Program-made: the position numbers and the translations under genes | Shown: piece by piece, positions 9,776 to 23,528 of the stretch | Numbering within the stretch: the stretch's first letter is position 1 | Layout of the letters: each line of letters begins with the position of its first letter | Notes under the pieces: generated by a model | What the model was told of the DNA's origin: nothing | Seen by the model: the letters and a program-made list of their open reading frames with translations, nothing else | Databases searched by the model: none | DNA from: Salinicola tamaricis | GTDB lineage: Bacteria > Pseudomonadota > Gammaproteobacteria > Pseudomonadales > Halomonadaceae | NCBI RefSeq assembly: GCF_003006155.1 | Contig: NZ_CP023559.1 | Span: 3,038,001-3,102,000, forward strand | Direction of reading: 5' to 3' | DNA: 64,000 nt

Positions 9776-9804
9776 TTGTCATGCCGGCCCTCAAACCCTA
9801 TAAT
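9776..9804 (+). promoter_or_regulatory. likely sigma-70 promoter of sdhCDAB
   Basis: TTGTCA (9776-9781), 17-base spacer, perfect TATAAT (9799-9804). The leader to the sdhC start is about 130 bases. Confidence 0.7.
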
Positions 9805-9939
9805 CTTCTCCCGCGCGATATGGCATCGTCAGCTCGGCCTGGGCCGCAGGGAAACCAGTTCCGCGACCGAGATCCTGCTTCTAAAAACCACAGCCCAAAC
9901 GGGCCAGACCCGTCTGGGTCAAGAGAGTGTTGAACAGCC

Positions 9940-10317
9940 GTGAATAGCAAACGTCCAGTAAACCTCGACCTGTCTACCATCCACTTTCCACTCCCCGCAC
10001 TGACCTCCATTACTCACCGCGTTACCGGCGTCATCCTGTTCGTCGGGCTGATCTTCGGCTTTTGGGCCCTGGATAAGTCGCTCTCCTCGCCGCAGGGGTT
10101 CGAGACAGTGAGCGATGTGCTGGCGCACAACGTACTGGCCAAGCTGGTCGCCTGGGGTCTGCTCTCGGCGCTCGGATTTCACTTCGTGGCCGGTATCAAG
10201 CACCTGCTGATGGATGCCGGCTACGGCGTCGATCTCGAAGGCGGTACGCGTAAGGCGCAGATCACGGTCGTGGTCAGCGCTGTTCTGGTGGTTCTGGCAG
10301 GAGTCTGGGTATGGTAA
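9940..10317 (+). CDS. sdhC: succinate dehydrogenase cytochrome b556 subunit
   Basis: Membrane anchor of complex II; with SdhD it binds haem b and ubiquinone in the inner membrane. 125 residues with three membrane spans. Signature RPVNLDLSTIHFPLPALTSI near the start, then SITHRVTG, and the haem-ligand region ALGFHFVAGIKHLLMDAG. The start is a GTG at 9940. It overlaps sdhD by seven bases, so translation is coupled in the sdhCDAB operon. Confidence 0.95.
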   Translation: MNSKRPVNLDLSTIHFPLPALTSITHRVTGVILFVGLIFGFWALDKSLSSPQGFETVSDVLAHNVLAKLVAWGLLSALGFHFVAGIKHLLMDAGYGVDLEGGTRKAQITVVVSAVLVVLAGVWVW

Positions 10318-10658
10318 CCAACATCACGAATCTCGGTCGCAGCGGCCTCTCCGACTGGCTGATCCAGCGCGTCTCGGCGCTCGTCCTGGCGGTCTACGCG
10401 CTGTTTCTGGTCGCCTATCTGCTGTTCCACCCCAATCTCGACTACGTCACCTGGAGTGGTCTGTTCGCGCAGACCTGGATGCGTATCTTCTCGCTGCTGG
10501 CCTTCATCTCGATGGCCGCACACGCCTGGGTCGGTCTGTGGACCATCTCCACCGACTACCTCAAGCACACCGGCGCGCGTTTCGGTTTCCAGGCCGTCGT
10601 GATTCTCGCCATCTTCGTTTTTCTGGTGTGGGGCGTACAAGTCCTCTGGGGAGCCTGA
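10311..10658 (+). CDS. sdhD: succinate dehydrogenase hydrophobic membrane anchor
   Basis: Second membrane anchor of complex II, 115 residues, three spans. LGRSGLSDWLIQRVSALVLA begins the first helix and ISMAAHAWVGLWTISTDYLK carries the conserved His and the quinone-site Asp-Tyr. Its ATG lies inside the end of sdhC, and sdhA follows after three bases. Confidence 0.95.
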   Translation: MVTNITNLGRSGLSDWLIQRVSALVLAVYALFLVAYLLFHPNLDYVTWSGLFAQTWMRIFSLLAFISMAAHAWVGLWTISTDYLKHTGARFGFQAVVILAIFVFLVWGVQVLWGA

Positions 10659-10661
10659 TCC

Positions 10662-12434
10662 ATGTCTACCATGCGAAACCTGACATTCGACGCCATCATC
10701 ATCGGCGGTGGCGGTTCCGGCCTGCGCGCGGCGCTCGAGCTGGCCAAGTCCGGCAAGAAGACGGCGGTGCTGTCCAAGGTCTTCCCGACCCGCTCGCACA
10801 CGGTCTCCGCCCAGGGTGGCATCACCTGTGCCATTGCCTCTGCCGACCCCAACGATGACTGGCGCTGGCACATGTACGACACCGTCAAGGGCGGTGACTA
10901 CATCACTGACCAGGACGCTGCCGAATACATGTGCACCGAGGGCCCCAAGGCGGTCTTCGAGCTCGAGCACATGGGGCTGCCGTTCTCGCGCTTCGACAAC
11001 GGCCGCATCTATCAGCGCCCGTTCGGCGGTCAGTCCAAGGATTTCGGCAAGGGCGGCCAGGCGGCACGTACCTGTGCCGCGGCCGACCGTACCGGCCATG
11101 CGCTGCTGCACACGCTGTACCAAAACAACCTGAAGAACAACACGGTGTTCCTCGACGAGTGGTATGCCATCGATCTGGTCAAGAATGCCAATGGCGACGT
11201 GGTCGGCTGCATCGCGCTGTGCATCGAGACCGGTGAAATCGTGCACGTCAAGTCCAAGGCCACCGTGCTGGCCACCGGCGGCGCGGGCCGTATCTACGCC
11301 TCCACCACCAACGCCCTGATCAACACCGGTGACGGTATCGGCATGGCGCTGCGCGCCGGCTTCCCGGTGCAGGACATCGAGATGTGGCAGTTCCACCCGA
11401 CCGGTATCCACGGTGCCGGCTGTCTGGTGACCGAGGGCTGTCGCGGCGAGGGCGGCTACCTGATCAACAAGGATGGCGAGCGTTTCATGGAGCGCTACGC
11501 GCCCAACGCCAAGGATCTGGCTGGCCGCGACGTGGTCGCCCGTGCCATGGTCATGGAAGTGCTGGAAGGGCGCGGCTGTGGCGAGAACGCCGACCACGTC
11601 ATGCTCAAGCTCGACCACCTGGGCGAAGAGGTGCTGATGAAGCGCCTGCCGGGCATCGTCGAACTCTCCAAGACTTTCGCTCACGTCGATCCGGTCAAGG
11701 AGCCGATCCCGGTCACCCCGACCTGCCACTACATGATGGGCGGTATTCCGACCAACGTTCACGGCCAGGCGCTGACCCAGGACAAGGACGGCAACGACGC
11801 CATCATCAATGGTCTGTTCGCGTGTGGCGAGGCGGCCTGCGTCTCGGTTCACGGCGCCAACCGTCTGGGCGGTAACTCGCTGCTCGACCTGGTGGTCTTC
11901 GGTCGCGCTGCGGGCATCTACATCGAGAAGGCGCTCAACGAAGGTATCGACTACCTCGACGCTTCGCAGTCGGACGTCGACAGCGCCATGGCGCGCCTGT
12001 CGCGCTGGAACGAATCCAGCGGTGGCGAGTCGGTCTCCGAGCTCAAGGCCGAGCTGCAGAGCACCATGCAGAACGCCTTCGGGGTCTTCCGCCAGGAAGA
12101 CAACATGCAGGAGGGCGTGAGCAAGCTGGCCGAGCTGCGCGGGCGGATCGCCGAAGCGCACCTGAGTGACAAGTCCAACGCCTTCAACACCGCGCGGGTC
12201 GAAGCGCTCGAGCTCGACAACCTGCTCGAAGTGGCCGAAGCGACCGCCATCGCGGCGCTGGAGCGCAAGGAGAGCCGCGGTGCTCACTCGCGCTACGACT
12301 ATCCGGATCGTGACGACGTCAACTGGCTCAAGCACTCGCTGTTCCATCCGGGTGACAAGCGCGTGACCAAGCGTGAGGTCAACTTCACGCCGAAGACGGT
12401 CGATACCTTCGAGCCGAAAATCCGTACCTACTGA
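10662..12434 (+). CDS. sdhA: succinate dehydrogenase flavoprotein subunit
   Basis: Oxidises succinate to fumarate on the cytosolic face of the membrane, with covalent FAD. 590 residues, intact. The FAD dinucleotide fold [17 protein letters not shown] is at residues 12-28, and His46 in [13 protein letters not shown] is the expected FAD attachment site. Active-site regions include [23 protein letters not shown] and [16 protein letters not shown]. The C-terminus is the usual [18 protein letters not shown]. It lies between sdhD and sdhB in the operon, with five and 14 bases of spacing or less. Confidence 0.98.
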   Translation: MSTMRNLTFDAIIIGGGGSGLRAALELAKSGKKTAVLSKVFPTRSHTVSAQGGITCAIASADPNDDWRWHMYDTVKGGDYITDQDAAEYMCTEGPKAVFELEHMGLPFSRFDNGRIYQRPFGGQSKDFGKGGQAARTCAAADRTGHALLHTLYQNNLKNNTVFLDEWYAIDLVKNANGDVVGCIALCIETGEIVHVKSKATVLATGGAGRIYASTTNALINTGDGIGMALRAGFPVQDIEMWQFHPTGIHGAGCLVTEGCRGEGGYLINKDGERFMERYAPNAKDLAGRDVVARAMVMEVLEGRGCGENADHVMLKLDHLGEEVLMKRLPGIVELSKTFAHVDPVKEPIPVTPTCHYMMGGIPTNVHGQALTQDKDGNDAIINGLFACGEAACVSVHGANRLGGNSLLDLVVFGRAAGIYIEKALNEGIDYLDASQSDVDSAMARLSRWNESSGGESVSELKAELQSTMQNAFGVFRQEDNMQEGVSKLAELRGRIAEAHLSDKSNAFNTARVEALELDNLLEVAEATAIAALERKESRGAHSRYDYPDRDDVNWLKHSLFHPGDKRVTKREVNFTPKTVDTFEPKIRTY

Positions 12435-12448
12435 GGGGGTTGTCACGC

Positions 12449-13159
12449 ATGTCCAGTCTTCAGGTTTCCGTATATCGCTACAACCCCGAGACCGACTCCG
12501 CGCCCTATATGCAGGAGTTTCAGATCGACACCCAGGGGCGCGATCTGATGGTTCTCAACGTGCTGACCATGATCAAGGATCAGGACAGCTCTCTGGCCTT
12601 TCGTCGTAGCTGCCGCGAAGGGGTCTGCGGCTCCGACGGCATGAACATGAACGGCAAGAACGGTCTGGCCTGCATCACCGCGCTGTCCGAGGTGGTCAAG
12701 GACAACAAGCTGGTGCTGCGTCCGCTGCCGGGTCTGCCGGTCATGCGCGATCTGGTGGTCGACATGGGGCTGTTCTACAAGCAGTACGAGCGCATGCAGC
12801 CGTATCTGCAGAACGACACTGCGGCACCGGCGATCGAGCGGCTGCAGTCGCCGGAGGAGCGCGACAAGCTCGACGGCCTCTACGAGTGCATCCTGTGCGC
12901 TTGTTGTTCGACCTCGTGCCCGTCGTTCTGGTGGAACCCGGACAAGTTCGTCGGCCCGGCCGGCCTGCTCCAGGCCTACCGTTTCCTCGCCGACTCGCGC
13001 GACAACGCCACCCAGGCGCGTCTGGCCGAGCTCGAGGACCCGTTCAGCCTGTTCCGCTGCCGCGGCATCATGAACTGCGTCTCGGTATGCCCCAAGGGTC
13101 TCAATCCGACCCGGGCCATCGGCAAGATTCGGGAAATGCTGCTGTCCAACGCCACCTGA
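12449..13159 (+). CDS. sdhB: succinate dehydrogenase iron-sulfur subunit
   Basis: Carries electrons from the flavin to quinone. 236 residues with all three cluster motifs: CREGVCGSDGMNMNGKNGLA then C for [2Fe-2S], CILCACCSTSCP for [4Fe-4S], and CRGIMNCVSVCPKGLNP for [3Fe-4S]. ATG at 12449 was chosen over an in-frame TTG at 12440 because GAGGGGGT ends eight bases before it. It is the last gene of sdhCDAB and is followed by a terminator. Confidence 0.97.
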   Translation: MSSLQVSVYRYNPETDSAPYMQEFQIDTQGRDLMVLNVLTMIKDQDSSLAFRRSCREGVCGSDGMNMNGKNGLACITALSEVVKDNKLVLRPLPGLPVMRDLVVDMGLFYKQYERMQPYLQNDTAAPAIERLQSPEERDKLDGLYECILCACCSTSCPSFWWNPDKFVGPAGLLQAYRFLADSRDNATQARLAELEDPFSLFRCRGIMNCVSVCPKGLNPTRAIGKIREMLLSNAT

Positions 13160-13269
13160 GCACGGGCGCGGGCATCTACGACTTAAATCGTAGCGCGCGG
13201 CTTGTTATCATGTGCCGCGCTCGCCGGCTGCGACACCGTGTCGCAGTCGAGCCGACTATCAGAATGCTG

Positions 13270-13294
13270 GCCGGTGCCTCGTGCACCGGCTTTT
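13270..13294 (+). terminator. terminator after sdhB
   Basis: Stem GCCGGTGC/GCACCGGC with a 5-base loop and TTTT after it. A second small palindrome, CTGCGACA-CCG-TGTCGCAG (13228-13246), precedes it. Some read-through into sucA is possible, as in other gammaproteobacteria. Confidence 0.7.
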
Positions 13295-13418
13295 AACGAT
13301 CATGACGCCGCTTCGCCTACATGGTCGTAACGCCGTCTCGCGACGGTGACGGAGTGACGCCGTGACGCAGATCGCGACCGGCGCCGACAACACCCCATCA
13401 GTGCAGGGTGAACGAGAT

Positions 13419-16248
13419 ATGCAAGAAGGCATAATGGAGTTGATGTGGCGCACTTCCCACATGAGCGGCGGTAACGCTCACTACGTGGAAGCGCTCTACG
13501 AGCAGTATCTGAACGATCCCTCGACTGTGCCCGACGAGTGGCGCCAGGCCTTCGATCAGTTGCCCGGTTGGAAGGTACCCCCGCTCATGATGTCCCCCTG
13601 AGCCCCATCCGGGAGCAGTTCTACCAGCTGGCGCGCGAGCGTCGTCCGGGGCAGGCCGCCCCCAGCACCGCCGGCAGCAGCGAGAATCGCAAGCAGGTCA
13701 AGGTACTGCAGCTGATCAACGCCTACCGCTTCCGCGGCCATCAGCGCGCCGACATCGACCCCCTCGGTCTGCGCCAGGCCGAGACCGTGCCCGACCTCGA
13801 TCTCTCTTTCCACGACCTCACCCAGGCCGACATGAACACCGTGTTCCAGACCGGTTCGTTCTTCCTGGGCAAGGATGAGGCGCCGCTCAAGGAGATCGTC
13901 GAGGCGCTGGATCAGACCTACTGCCGGGCGATCGGCTGCGAGTTCATGCACATCGTCAACACCGAGGAGAAGCGCTGGCTGCAGCAGCGCTTCGAGTCGG
14001 TACGCTCGAAGCCCAAGTACAGCCAGAGCGATCGCGAGCATCTGCTCGAGCGACTCACCGCCGCCGAGGGGCTGGAAGCTACCTCGCCTCCAAGTATCCG
14101 GGTACCAAGCGTTTCGGCCTGGAAGGTGGCGAATCCTTCATTCCGATGATGGACGAGGTGATCCAGCGCAGCGGTACCTACGGCGTCAAGGAAGTGGTCA
14201 TCGGCATGGCCCACCGGGGCCGTCTCAATCTGCTGGTCAATATCCTCGGCAAGAGCCCGTCGGAGCTGATCGACGAGTTCGACGGCAAGAAGCAGCTCGA
14301 GCGCGGTTCCGGTGACGTCAAGTATCACCAGGGCTTCAGCTCCAACGTCATGACGCCGGGCGGCGAAGTGCACCTGGCACTGGCCTTCAACCCCTCCCAC
14401 CTGGAGATCGTCTCTCCGGTGGTCGAGGGGTCGGTGCGCGCGCGTCAGGACCGTCGCGACGACGTCGATGGCGAGCAGGTGCTGCCGGTGGTGATCCACG
14501 GCGATGCCGCCTTCGCCGGTCAGGGCGTGGTCATGGAGACCTTCCAGATGTCGCAGACCCGCGGTTACAAGACCGGCGGCACGCTGCACATCGTGATCAA
14601 CAACCAGGTCGGTTTCACCACGTCGCGCCCCGACGACGCGCGCTCCACCGAATACTGCACCGACATCGCCAAGATGGTTCAGGCGCCGATCTTCCACGTC
14701 AACGGCGACGACCCGGAAGCCGTGCTGCATGCGACCCAGGTGGCGGTGGACTATCGCAAGGCGTTCAAGCGCGACGTGGTCATCGACCTGGTCTGCTACC
14801 GCCGCGCGGTCACAACGAGGCCGACGAGCCCTCCGGCACTCAGCCGCTGATGTACGCCAAGATCAAGTCGCACAAGTCGACGCGCACGCTCTACGTCGAG
14901 CAGCTGATCGAGGAGGGCGTGCTCACCGAGGAGCAGGCCAAGCAGATGGGCGAGCAGTATCGCGACGATCTGCTGGCCGGCAATCACGTCGCCAATGCGC
15001 TGGTGAAACAGCCCAACACCGGCCTGTTCGTCGACTGGACCCCGTACCTGGGCCACGAGTGGAGCGGTGACACCGATACCAGCTGCGATCTCGAACACCT
15101 GCGTCAGCTGGCGCAGAAGATGAGCGAGATTCCCAACGGGGTCGAGGTTCAGCGCCAGGTATCACGGGTCTACGAAGAGCGTCGCAAGATGCTCGCCGGC
15201 AACCAGCCGCTCAACTGGGGCTTCGCCGAGACCCTGGCCTACGCCACCCTGGTCGACGCCGACCATCCGGTGCGACTGACCGGCCAGGACGCCGGCCGCG
15301 GGACCTTCTCCCACCGCCACGCCGTGGTCCACAACCAGGAAGACGGCTCGACCTACATTCCGCTGCAGCATCAAGGAAGGGCAGCCGAACTTCACCATCC
15401 ACGACTCCTTCCTCTCTGAGGAGGCGGTGCTGGCGTTCGAGTACGCTACGCTACCACTACGCCAATGCGCGATCATCTGGGAGGCCCAGTTCGGGGACTT
15501 CTTCAACGGCGCTCAGGTCGTGGTCGACCAGTTCATCTCCTCGGGCGAGTCGAAGTGGGCACGTCTGTGCGGGCTGACGCTGCTGCTGCCGCACGGTTAC
15601 GAAGGCCAGGGGCCGGAGCACTCCTCCGCGCGTCTCGAGCGCTTCCTGCAGCTGTGCGCCGAGCACAACATGCAGGTGTGCGTGCCGACTACTCCGGCGC
15701 AGATCTTCCATCTGCTGCGGCGCCAGGTGATCCGTCCGCTGCGCAAGCCGCTGATCGTGATGTCGCCCAAGAGTCTGCTGCGTCACAAGGATGCCACGTC
15801 GACCATGGAAGAGCTGTCCGACGGCCGCTTCCAGATGGTCATCCCGGACATCGGCGAGCGCGATCCGCAGGCGGTCAAGCGGGCAGTCATCTGCTCGGGC
15901 AAGGTCTACTACGATCTGGCCAGCTACCGCGCCGAGAATCAGCGTGACGATACCGCGATCATTCGTGTCGAGCAGCTCTACCCCTTCCCCAAGGAAGAGC
16001 TGTTCGACGCGCTCAAGGCCTTTCCGAACCTGGAACAGGTCGTCTGGTGTCAGGAAGAGCCGCTCAACCAGGGCGCCTGGTATCAGAGCCAGCATCATCT
16101 TCGCCTGGTGGCGAGCATGGTGCGCGAAGGGTTGGACCACAGCCTCAAGTTCGCGGGTCGTCCGGCATCCGCCGCGCCCGCCGCAGGCTACATGTCGGTC
16201 CACGTGGCACAACAGAGCCAGCTGGTCGACGACGCCTTCAACGCCTGA
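13419..16248 (+). CDS. sucA: 2-oxoglutarate dehydrogenase E1 component (multiply frameshifted)
   Basis: Thiamine-diphosphate decarboxylase subunit of the 2-oxoglutarate dehydrogenase complex; makes succinyl-CoA with SucB and Lpd. About 943 residues after repair. Recognisable parts: N-terminal LMWRTSHMSGGNAHYVEALY, VVIGMAHRGRLNLLVNILGK, SSNVMTPGGEVHLALAFNPS, VIHGDAAFAGQGVVMETFQM, HIVINNQVGFTTS and NVLV-free C-terminal VVWCQEEPLNQGAWY. ATG at 13419 matches the homologue start better than the upstream 13362. Breaks near 13602, 14083, 14810, 15372 and 15446, with both insertions and deletions, so sequence error is likely. First gene of sucAB-lpd-sucCD. Confidence 0.96.
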
Positions 16249-16299
16249 GGCGCCATGCTGCCGGAACAGACGCGACAGAGAAGAGATTAAGGATACAAC

Positions 16300-19428
<3,129 letters not shown>

Positions 19429-19489
19429 GTCACACGCTTCGCGCATCTTGCTAGAGGTGCCGTTCTGGTTTCGGAGCGGCACGGGGGCG

Positions 19490-19508
19490 GGGGCCTTTCA
19501 GCGGCCCC
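19490..19508 (+). promoter_or_regulatory. GC-rich hairpin in the lpd-sucC gap
   Basis: GGGGCC/GGCCCC with a 7-base loop, preceded by a weaker GTGCCG/CGGCAC pairing. No clear T-run, so it is perhaps an attenuator or processing stem between lpd and sucC. Confidence 0.3.
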
Positions 19509-19546
19509 TGCCATTCGAGTCACATGCAACCTAATGGCATGAATCG

Positions 19547-20713
19547 ATGAACCTTCACGAGTATCAGGGCAAGCAACTGTTTGCCGATTACGGTCTTCCG
19601 GTGTCCAAAGGCTTCGCCGTCGACACCCCCGAAGAAGCGGCACAGGCCTGCAAGAAAATCGGTGGCGACAAGTGGGTCGTCAAGGCCCAGGTTCACGCGG
19701 GCGGCCGCGGCAAGGCCGGTGGCGTCAAGCTGATCAAGAGCCCGGAAGAAGCCAAGGCATTCGCCGAGCAGTGGCTGGGCAAGAACCTGGTGACCTACCA
19801 GACCGACGAAAAAGGTCAGCCGGTCGCCAAGATTCTGGTCGAGAACTGCACCGACATCGCCAGCGAGCTCTACCTGGGTGCCGTGGTCGATCGCGCCACC
19901 CGTCGTGTGGTCTTCATGGCCTCCACCGAGGGCGGTGTCGAGATCGAGAAGGTCGCCGAAGAGACGCCCGAGAAGATCCTCAAGGCCGAGATCGATCCGC
20001 TGGTCGGCGCACAGCCTTACCAGGCGCGTGAGCTGGCTTTCCAGCTGGGTCTGAACAAGGACCAGATCAAGCAGTTCACCAAGATCTTCCTGGGTCTCTC
20101 CAAGCTGTTCCACGACAAGGATCTGGCCCTGCTGGAGATCAACCCGCTGGTGATCACCGACGAAGGCAATCTCCACTGCCTCGACGCCAAGATCAACCTG
20201 GACGCCAACGCCCTCTACCGTCACCCGGACCTGCAGGCGATGCGCGATCCGTCGCAGGAAGACGAGCGTGAAGCCCACGCCCAAGAGTGGGAACTCAACT
20301 ACGTCGCCCTCGACGGTAACATCGGCTGCATGGTCAACGGTGCCGGTCTGGCCATGGGCACCATGGACATCGTCAACCTGAACGGCGGCAGTCCGGCCAA
20401 CTTCCTCGACGTCGGTGGCGGCGCGACCAAGGAGCGGGTGGCGGAAGCGTTCAAGATCATTCTCTCCGACACCAACGTCAAGGCCGTGCTGGTCAACATC
20501 TTCGGCGGCATCGTGCGTTGCGACATGATCGCCGAAGGCATCATCGGTGCCGTCGAGCAGGTCGGCGTCAACGTGCCGGTCGTGGTGCGTCTGGAAGGTA
20601 ACAACGCCGAGCTGGGTGCCGAGAAGCTGGCCTCCAGCGGTCTGAACATCATCGCTGCTACCAGCCTGACTGACGCGGCTCAGCAGGTCGTCAAAGCGGC
20701 GGAGGGCAAGTAA
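19547..20713 (+). CDS. sucC: succinyl-CoA synthetase beta subunit (ADP-forming)
   Basis: With SucD converts succinyl-CoA to succinate with substrate-level ATP formation. 388 residues, normal and intact. ATP-grasp N-terminal [20 protein letters not shown], then [20 protein letters not shown], metal-site [20 protein letters not shown], and the CoA-ligase part with [13 protein letters not shown] and [17 protein letters not shown]. Its stop codon overlaps the sucD start by one base (TAATG), so translation is coupled. Confidence 0.98.
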   Translation: MNLHEYQGKQLFADYGLPVSKGFAVDTPEEAAQACKKIGGDKWVVKAQVHAGGRGKAGGVKLIKSPEEAKAFAEQWLGKNLVTYQTDEKGQPVAKILVENCTDIASELYLGAVVDRATRRVVFMASTEGGVEIEKVAEETPEKILKAEIDPLVGAQPYQARELAFQLGLNKDQIKQFTKIFLGLSKLFHDKDLALLEINPLVITDEGNLHCLDAKINLDANALYRHPDLQAMRDPSQEDEREAHAQEWELNYVALDGNIGCMVNGAGLAMGTMDIVNLNGGSPANFLDVGGGATKERVAEAFKIILSDTNVKAVLVNIFGGIVRCDMIAEGIIGAVEQVGVNVPVVVRLEGNNAELGAEKLASSGLNIIAATSLTDAAQQVVKAAEGK

Positions 20714-21584
20714 TGAGTATCCTGATCGACAAGAGCACCAAGGTCATCTGCCAGGGCTTCACCGGTGGCCAGGGGACCTTCCACTCCGAGCAAGCGATCG
20801 CCTACGGCACCAACATGGTCGGCGGCGTCACCCCGGGCAAGGGCGGCCAGGAGCACCTGGGCCTGCCGGTGTTCAATACCGTCAAGGAAGCGGTCGAGCA
20901 GACCGGCGCCGAGGCCAGCGTGATCTACGTGCCCGCTGCCTTCTGCAAGGACTCGATCCTCGAAGCCGCCAACGCCGGCATCAAGCTGATCGTGTGCATC
21001 ACCGAAGGTATCCCGACGCTGGACATGCTCGACGTCAAGGTCAAGTGTGACGAGCTGGGCGTGCGCCTGATCGGCCCCAACTGCCCCGGCGTGATCACCC
21101 CGGGTGAGACCAAGATCGGCATCATGCCGGGTCACATCCACAAGCCGGGCAAGGTCGGTATCGTGTCGCGCTCCGGCACCCTGACCTACGAAGCGGTCAA
21201 GCAGACCACCGATCACGGCTTCGGCAGTCCACCTGCGTGGGCATCGGCGGCGACCCGATTCCGGGGTCCACCTTCATCGACATCCTCGAGATGTTCGAGA
21301 AGGATCCGCAGACCGAAGCGATCGTGATGATTGGTGAGATCGGCGGTACCGCCGAAGAGGAAGCCGCGGCTTACATCAAGGCCAACGTCTCCAAGCCGGT
21401 GGTCTCTTACATCGCCGGTGTCACCGCGCCTCCGGGCAAGCGCATGGGCCATGCCGGTGCGATCATCTCCGGTGGCAAGGGCACCGCGGACGAGAAATTC
21501 GCCGCGCTGGAAGACGCCGGGGTCAAGACCGTGCGTTCGCTCGCCGAGATCGGTGATGCGCTGAAAGCCGTTACCGGCTGGTAA
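20713..21584 (+). CDS. sucD: succinyl-CoA synthetase alpha subunit (one frameshift)
   Basis: CoA-binding, phosphohistidine-carrying subunit. About 290 residues. [20 protein letters not shown] and the Rossmann CoA site at the N-terminus, [30 protein letters not shown], then after one missing base near 21229 the normal [18 protein letters not shown]. The active-site His lies in [17 protein letters not shown]. Last gene of the sdh-suc block, followed by a strong terminator. Confidence 0.96.
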
Positions 21585-21616
21585 GCGCTTCACGGCGCGA
21601 TACTTGCGCTGCAACG

Positions 21617-21650
21617 ACGGCCCGCCAGGCACTGCCTGGCGGGCCGTTTG
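21617..21650 (+). terminator. strong terminator after sucD
   Basis: 12-bp stem ACGGCCCGCCAG/CTGGCGGGCCGT with a 7-base loop, followed by TTTG. It separates the convergent sucD and flippase-like genes and may act on both. Confidence 0.85.
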
Positions 21651-21743
21651 CGTTCTGGCTGGCTATATCAGGCGTTGAGCCGGCGGCGCTGTCGCCATTG
21701 CGATACTGGAAGGTGGTTCAGAGAAGTGGCGCGGTACTGGTCA

Positions 21744-22740
21744 TCAGCCCCGCTGCTGGCGCCGAGCCATCATGCGCAGGAAGGCGCGGCCGGCGGTGGC
21801 GAGAAAGATCGGGAAGCCGGCCAGCAGATAGAAGTAGTAGGTGACGAAGCGCCAGATCAGCACCGAGGCGGCTGCCGCCTGGGCGCCGATCAGTGGCGTC
21901 AGTAGCGCCGAGAGGTGAGTTCGGCACCGCCGGCGCCCCCGGGCAAAAAGCTCAACTGACCGGCGGCCATCGACACCATCTGCACCAGGAAGGTCCAGGC
22001 CCAGTCGATATGCTGTCCCAGCCCCTGAACCACCAGGAACAGCACGCTGTAGCGCACCAGCCAATGGGCGCAGCAGAGCAGGAAGATGGCGAACAGCAGC
22101 CAGCGCGGCAGGCGCAGGGTCTCGACCAGCGAGTTGCGAAAGTGCGCAGACGCCGCGCCAGGCCGAAGCGCGAGCGGCGTGACATTGAGCTTCTCGAGCC
22201 AGCGCCCGGTCACCTGCATCACCCGGTTGTAGTGGCTCAGGGTCAGCCACAGGATCGCCAGCGCGCTGACCAGAAGGGTCGTGGGTAGCCCTACCAGCCA
22301 GCCCAGCTGTAGATCGACCGCCTCGATCAGCACATAGGCGGCGACGCCGACTAGACCGGAGAGGAAGAACAGCAGGTCGGTGAGCTGGTCGACGGCGAAG
22401 ATCGCCGAGGATTGCGCCGGGCGCACCCCGCGCCGGGCGAGCAGGCCGAGCAGGGTCAGCGGCCCGCCGGTGCCACCCGGGGTGGCACAGATGGCGAATT
22501 CGGTGGCCATCACGATCGAAAAGGCGCGCGCCTGTGATAGCTTGCGGCGCGCCCGGCCAGCAGTAGGCGCAGGCGCAGGGCGTTGAGATTCCAGCACACG
22601 AAGATCATGCCCAGCATCAGCAGTAGCTGAGAAGTGGGGAAGCCGCGCAGTTCGGTGACGATACCGCGCCCGCCGATCAGCAGGGGAATCGCCAGTGCCG
22701 CCACCAGGCCCAGCACCAGGCACCAGATGATCCGTTTCAT
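21744..22740 (-). CDS. flippase-like membrane protein (UPF0104 / lysylphosphatidylglycerol synthase-type TM domain), frameshifted
   Basis: About 330 residues with roughly eight membrane spans. The family hallmarks are EFAICATPGGTGGPLTLLGL and, near the end, GQLSFLPGGAGGAELTS. Such domains form the membrane part of MprF and of the AglD-like flippase group; transport of lipid-linked sugars or lipids is proposed for them. Breaks near 22550 and 21915. Its ATG overlaps the stop codon of the deacetylase gene (ATGA), so the glycosyltransferase, deacetylase and this protein are translated as one coupled operon. A role in moving the product of that pair across the inner membrane is inference. Confidence 0.82.
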
Positions 22741-23528
22741 GCCGCCGAACGATCCTTGCGCGTGGCGAGGTCGGGCGCGTGATGCTCCAGCCAGTGCTGC
22801 TTGGTCACTGCCTGGCGCCCCTCGCCCATGAGCTGCTCCACCAGCCGATACCAGTAGTCGTAGGAGACGCGGTAGCGCATGTCGACCGGATGCAGGGCCA
22901 GGCGCAGCAGTGCAGCCTGCTTAAAGCGCGCCTGCTGGACGGCACTGACCACCCGTGACATGCCGCGTCGCCAGGCGCTGCGCGCGCTCCACACGATGCT
23001 CGGCGCCTTGATCGGCTCGAAACCGGGCAGGCGGTAGAGCTGCTGCGGGTCACTGGTGTAGGTGAACGGGCGCTGGCGCAGCGCGGCCCGGGTGCCCTGG
23101 CTCATCAGCCAGGCCGGCGCTACGAAGCCACCGTGGGGCCAGCCGCAGGTGTCGAACTGGGCCATGCCGTCGTCGAGCAGGGCGCCGGCGGTGGCCTGGT
23201 CGAGGGTGTAGAACTCACCCTCCCAAGTGTAGATGCGGCGCATGTAGAAGTCGTGAAGGGTACGTGGCCGGGGCGCATCGTCACGGTGAAGTAGCCGTGC
23301 AGCACCAATTCGTCGCCGCGGGCGAGGCGGCTGTCCAGGACCCGGCGCAGCGCATCGCTATGGCGGCACTCGCCGCGACCGTGGAAGTCGGGCACCACCA
23401 GCCAGGTAATGGGGATCGGGCCGAGACGCTCGCTCAGGCGGTCGATCGCCGCGACGAAACCTTGGTAGTCGGGCCAGGTTTCCGGGGCGATATCATGCAG
23501 GACCAGTGAAAAATGCCGTTCAAACCAT
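22737..23528 (-). CDS. polysaccharide deacetylase-like protein (DUF2334 type), frameshifted
   Basis: About 263 residues after repair near 23257. It starts FERHFSLVLHDIAPETWPDY and has WLVVPDFHGRGECR, then GDELVLHGY, the layout of DUF2334 deacetylase-fold proteins with metal-site Asp and His residues. The start is unclear in the raw sequence. If one T is removed from the TTT at about 23522, an ATG at 23528 (MVERHF) opens the frame and the same change stops the upstream glycosyltransferase at TGA, a coupled overlap. It probably removes an acetyl or similar group from the sugar product of the partner enzyme; the substrate is unknown. Confidence 0.75.

Noticed and set aside
10221-12446. Long open frame on the minus strand opposite sdhCDA
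   Set aside because: It mirrors sdhA/sdhD/sdhC codons. High GC third positions make long antisense frames in this genome; the product has no recognisable domain.
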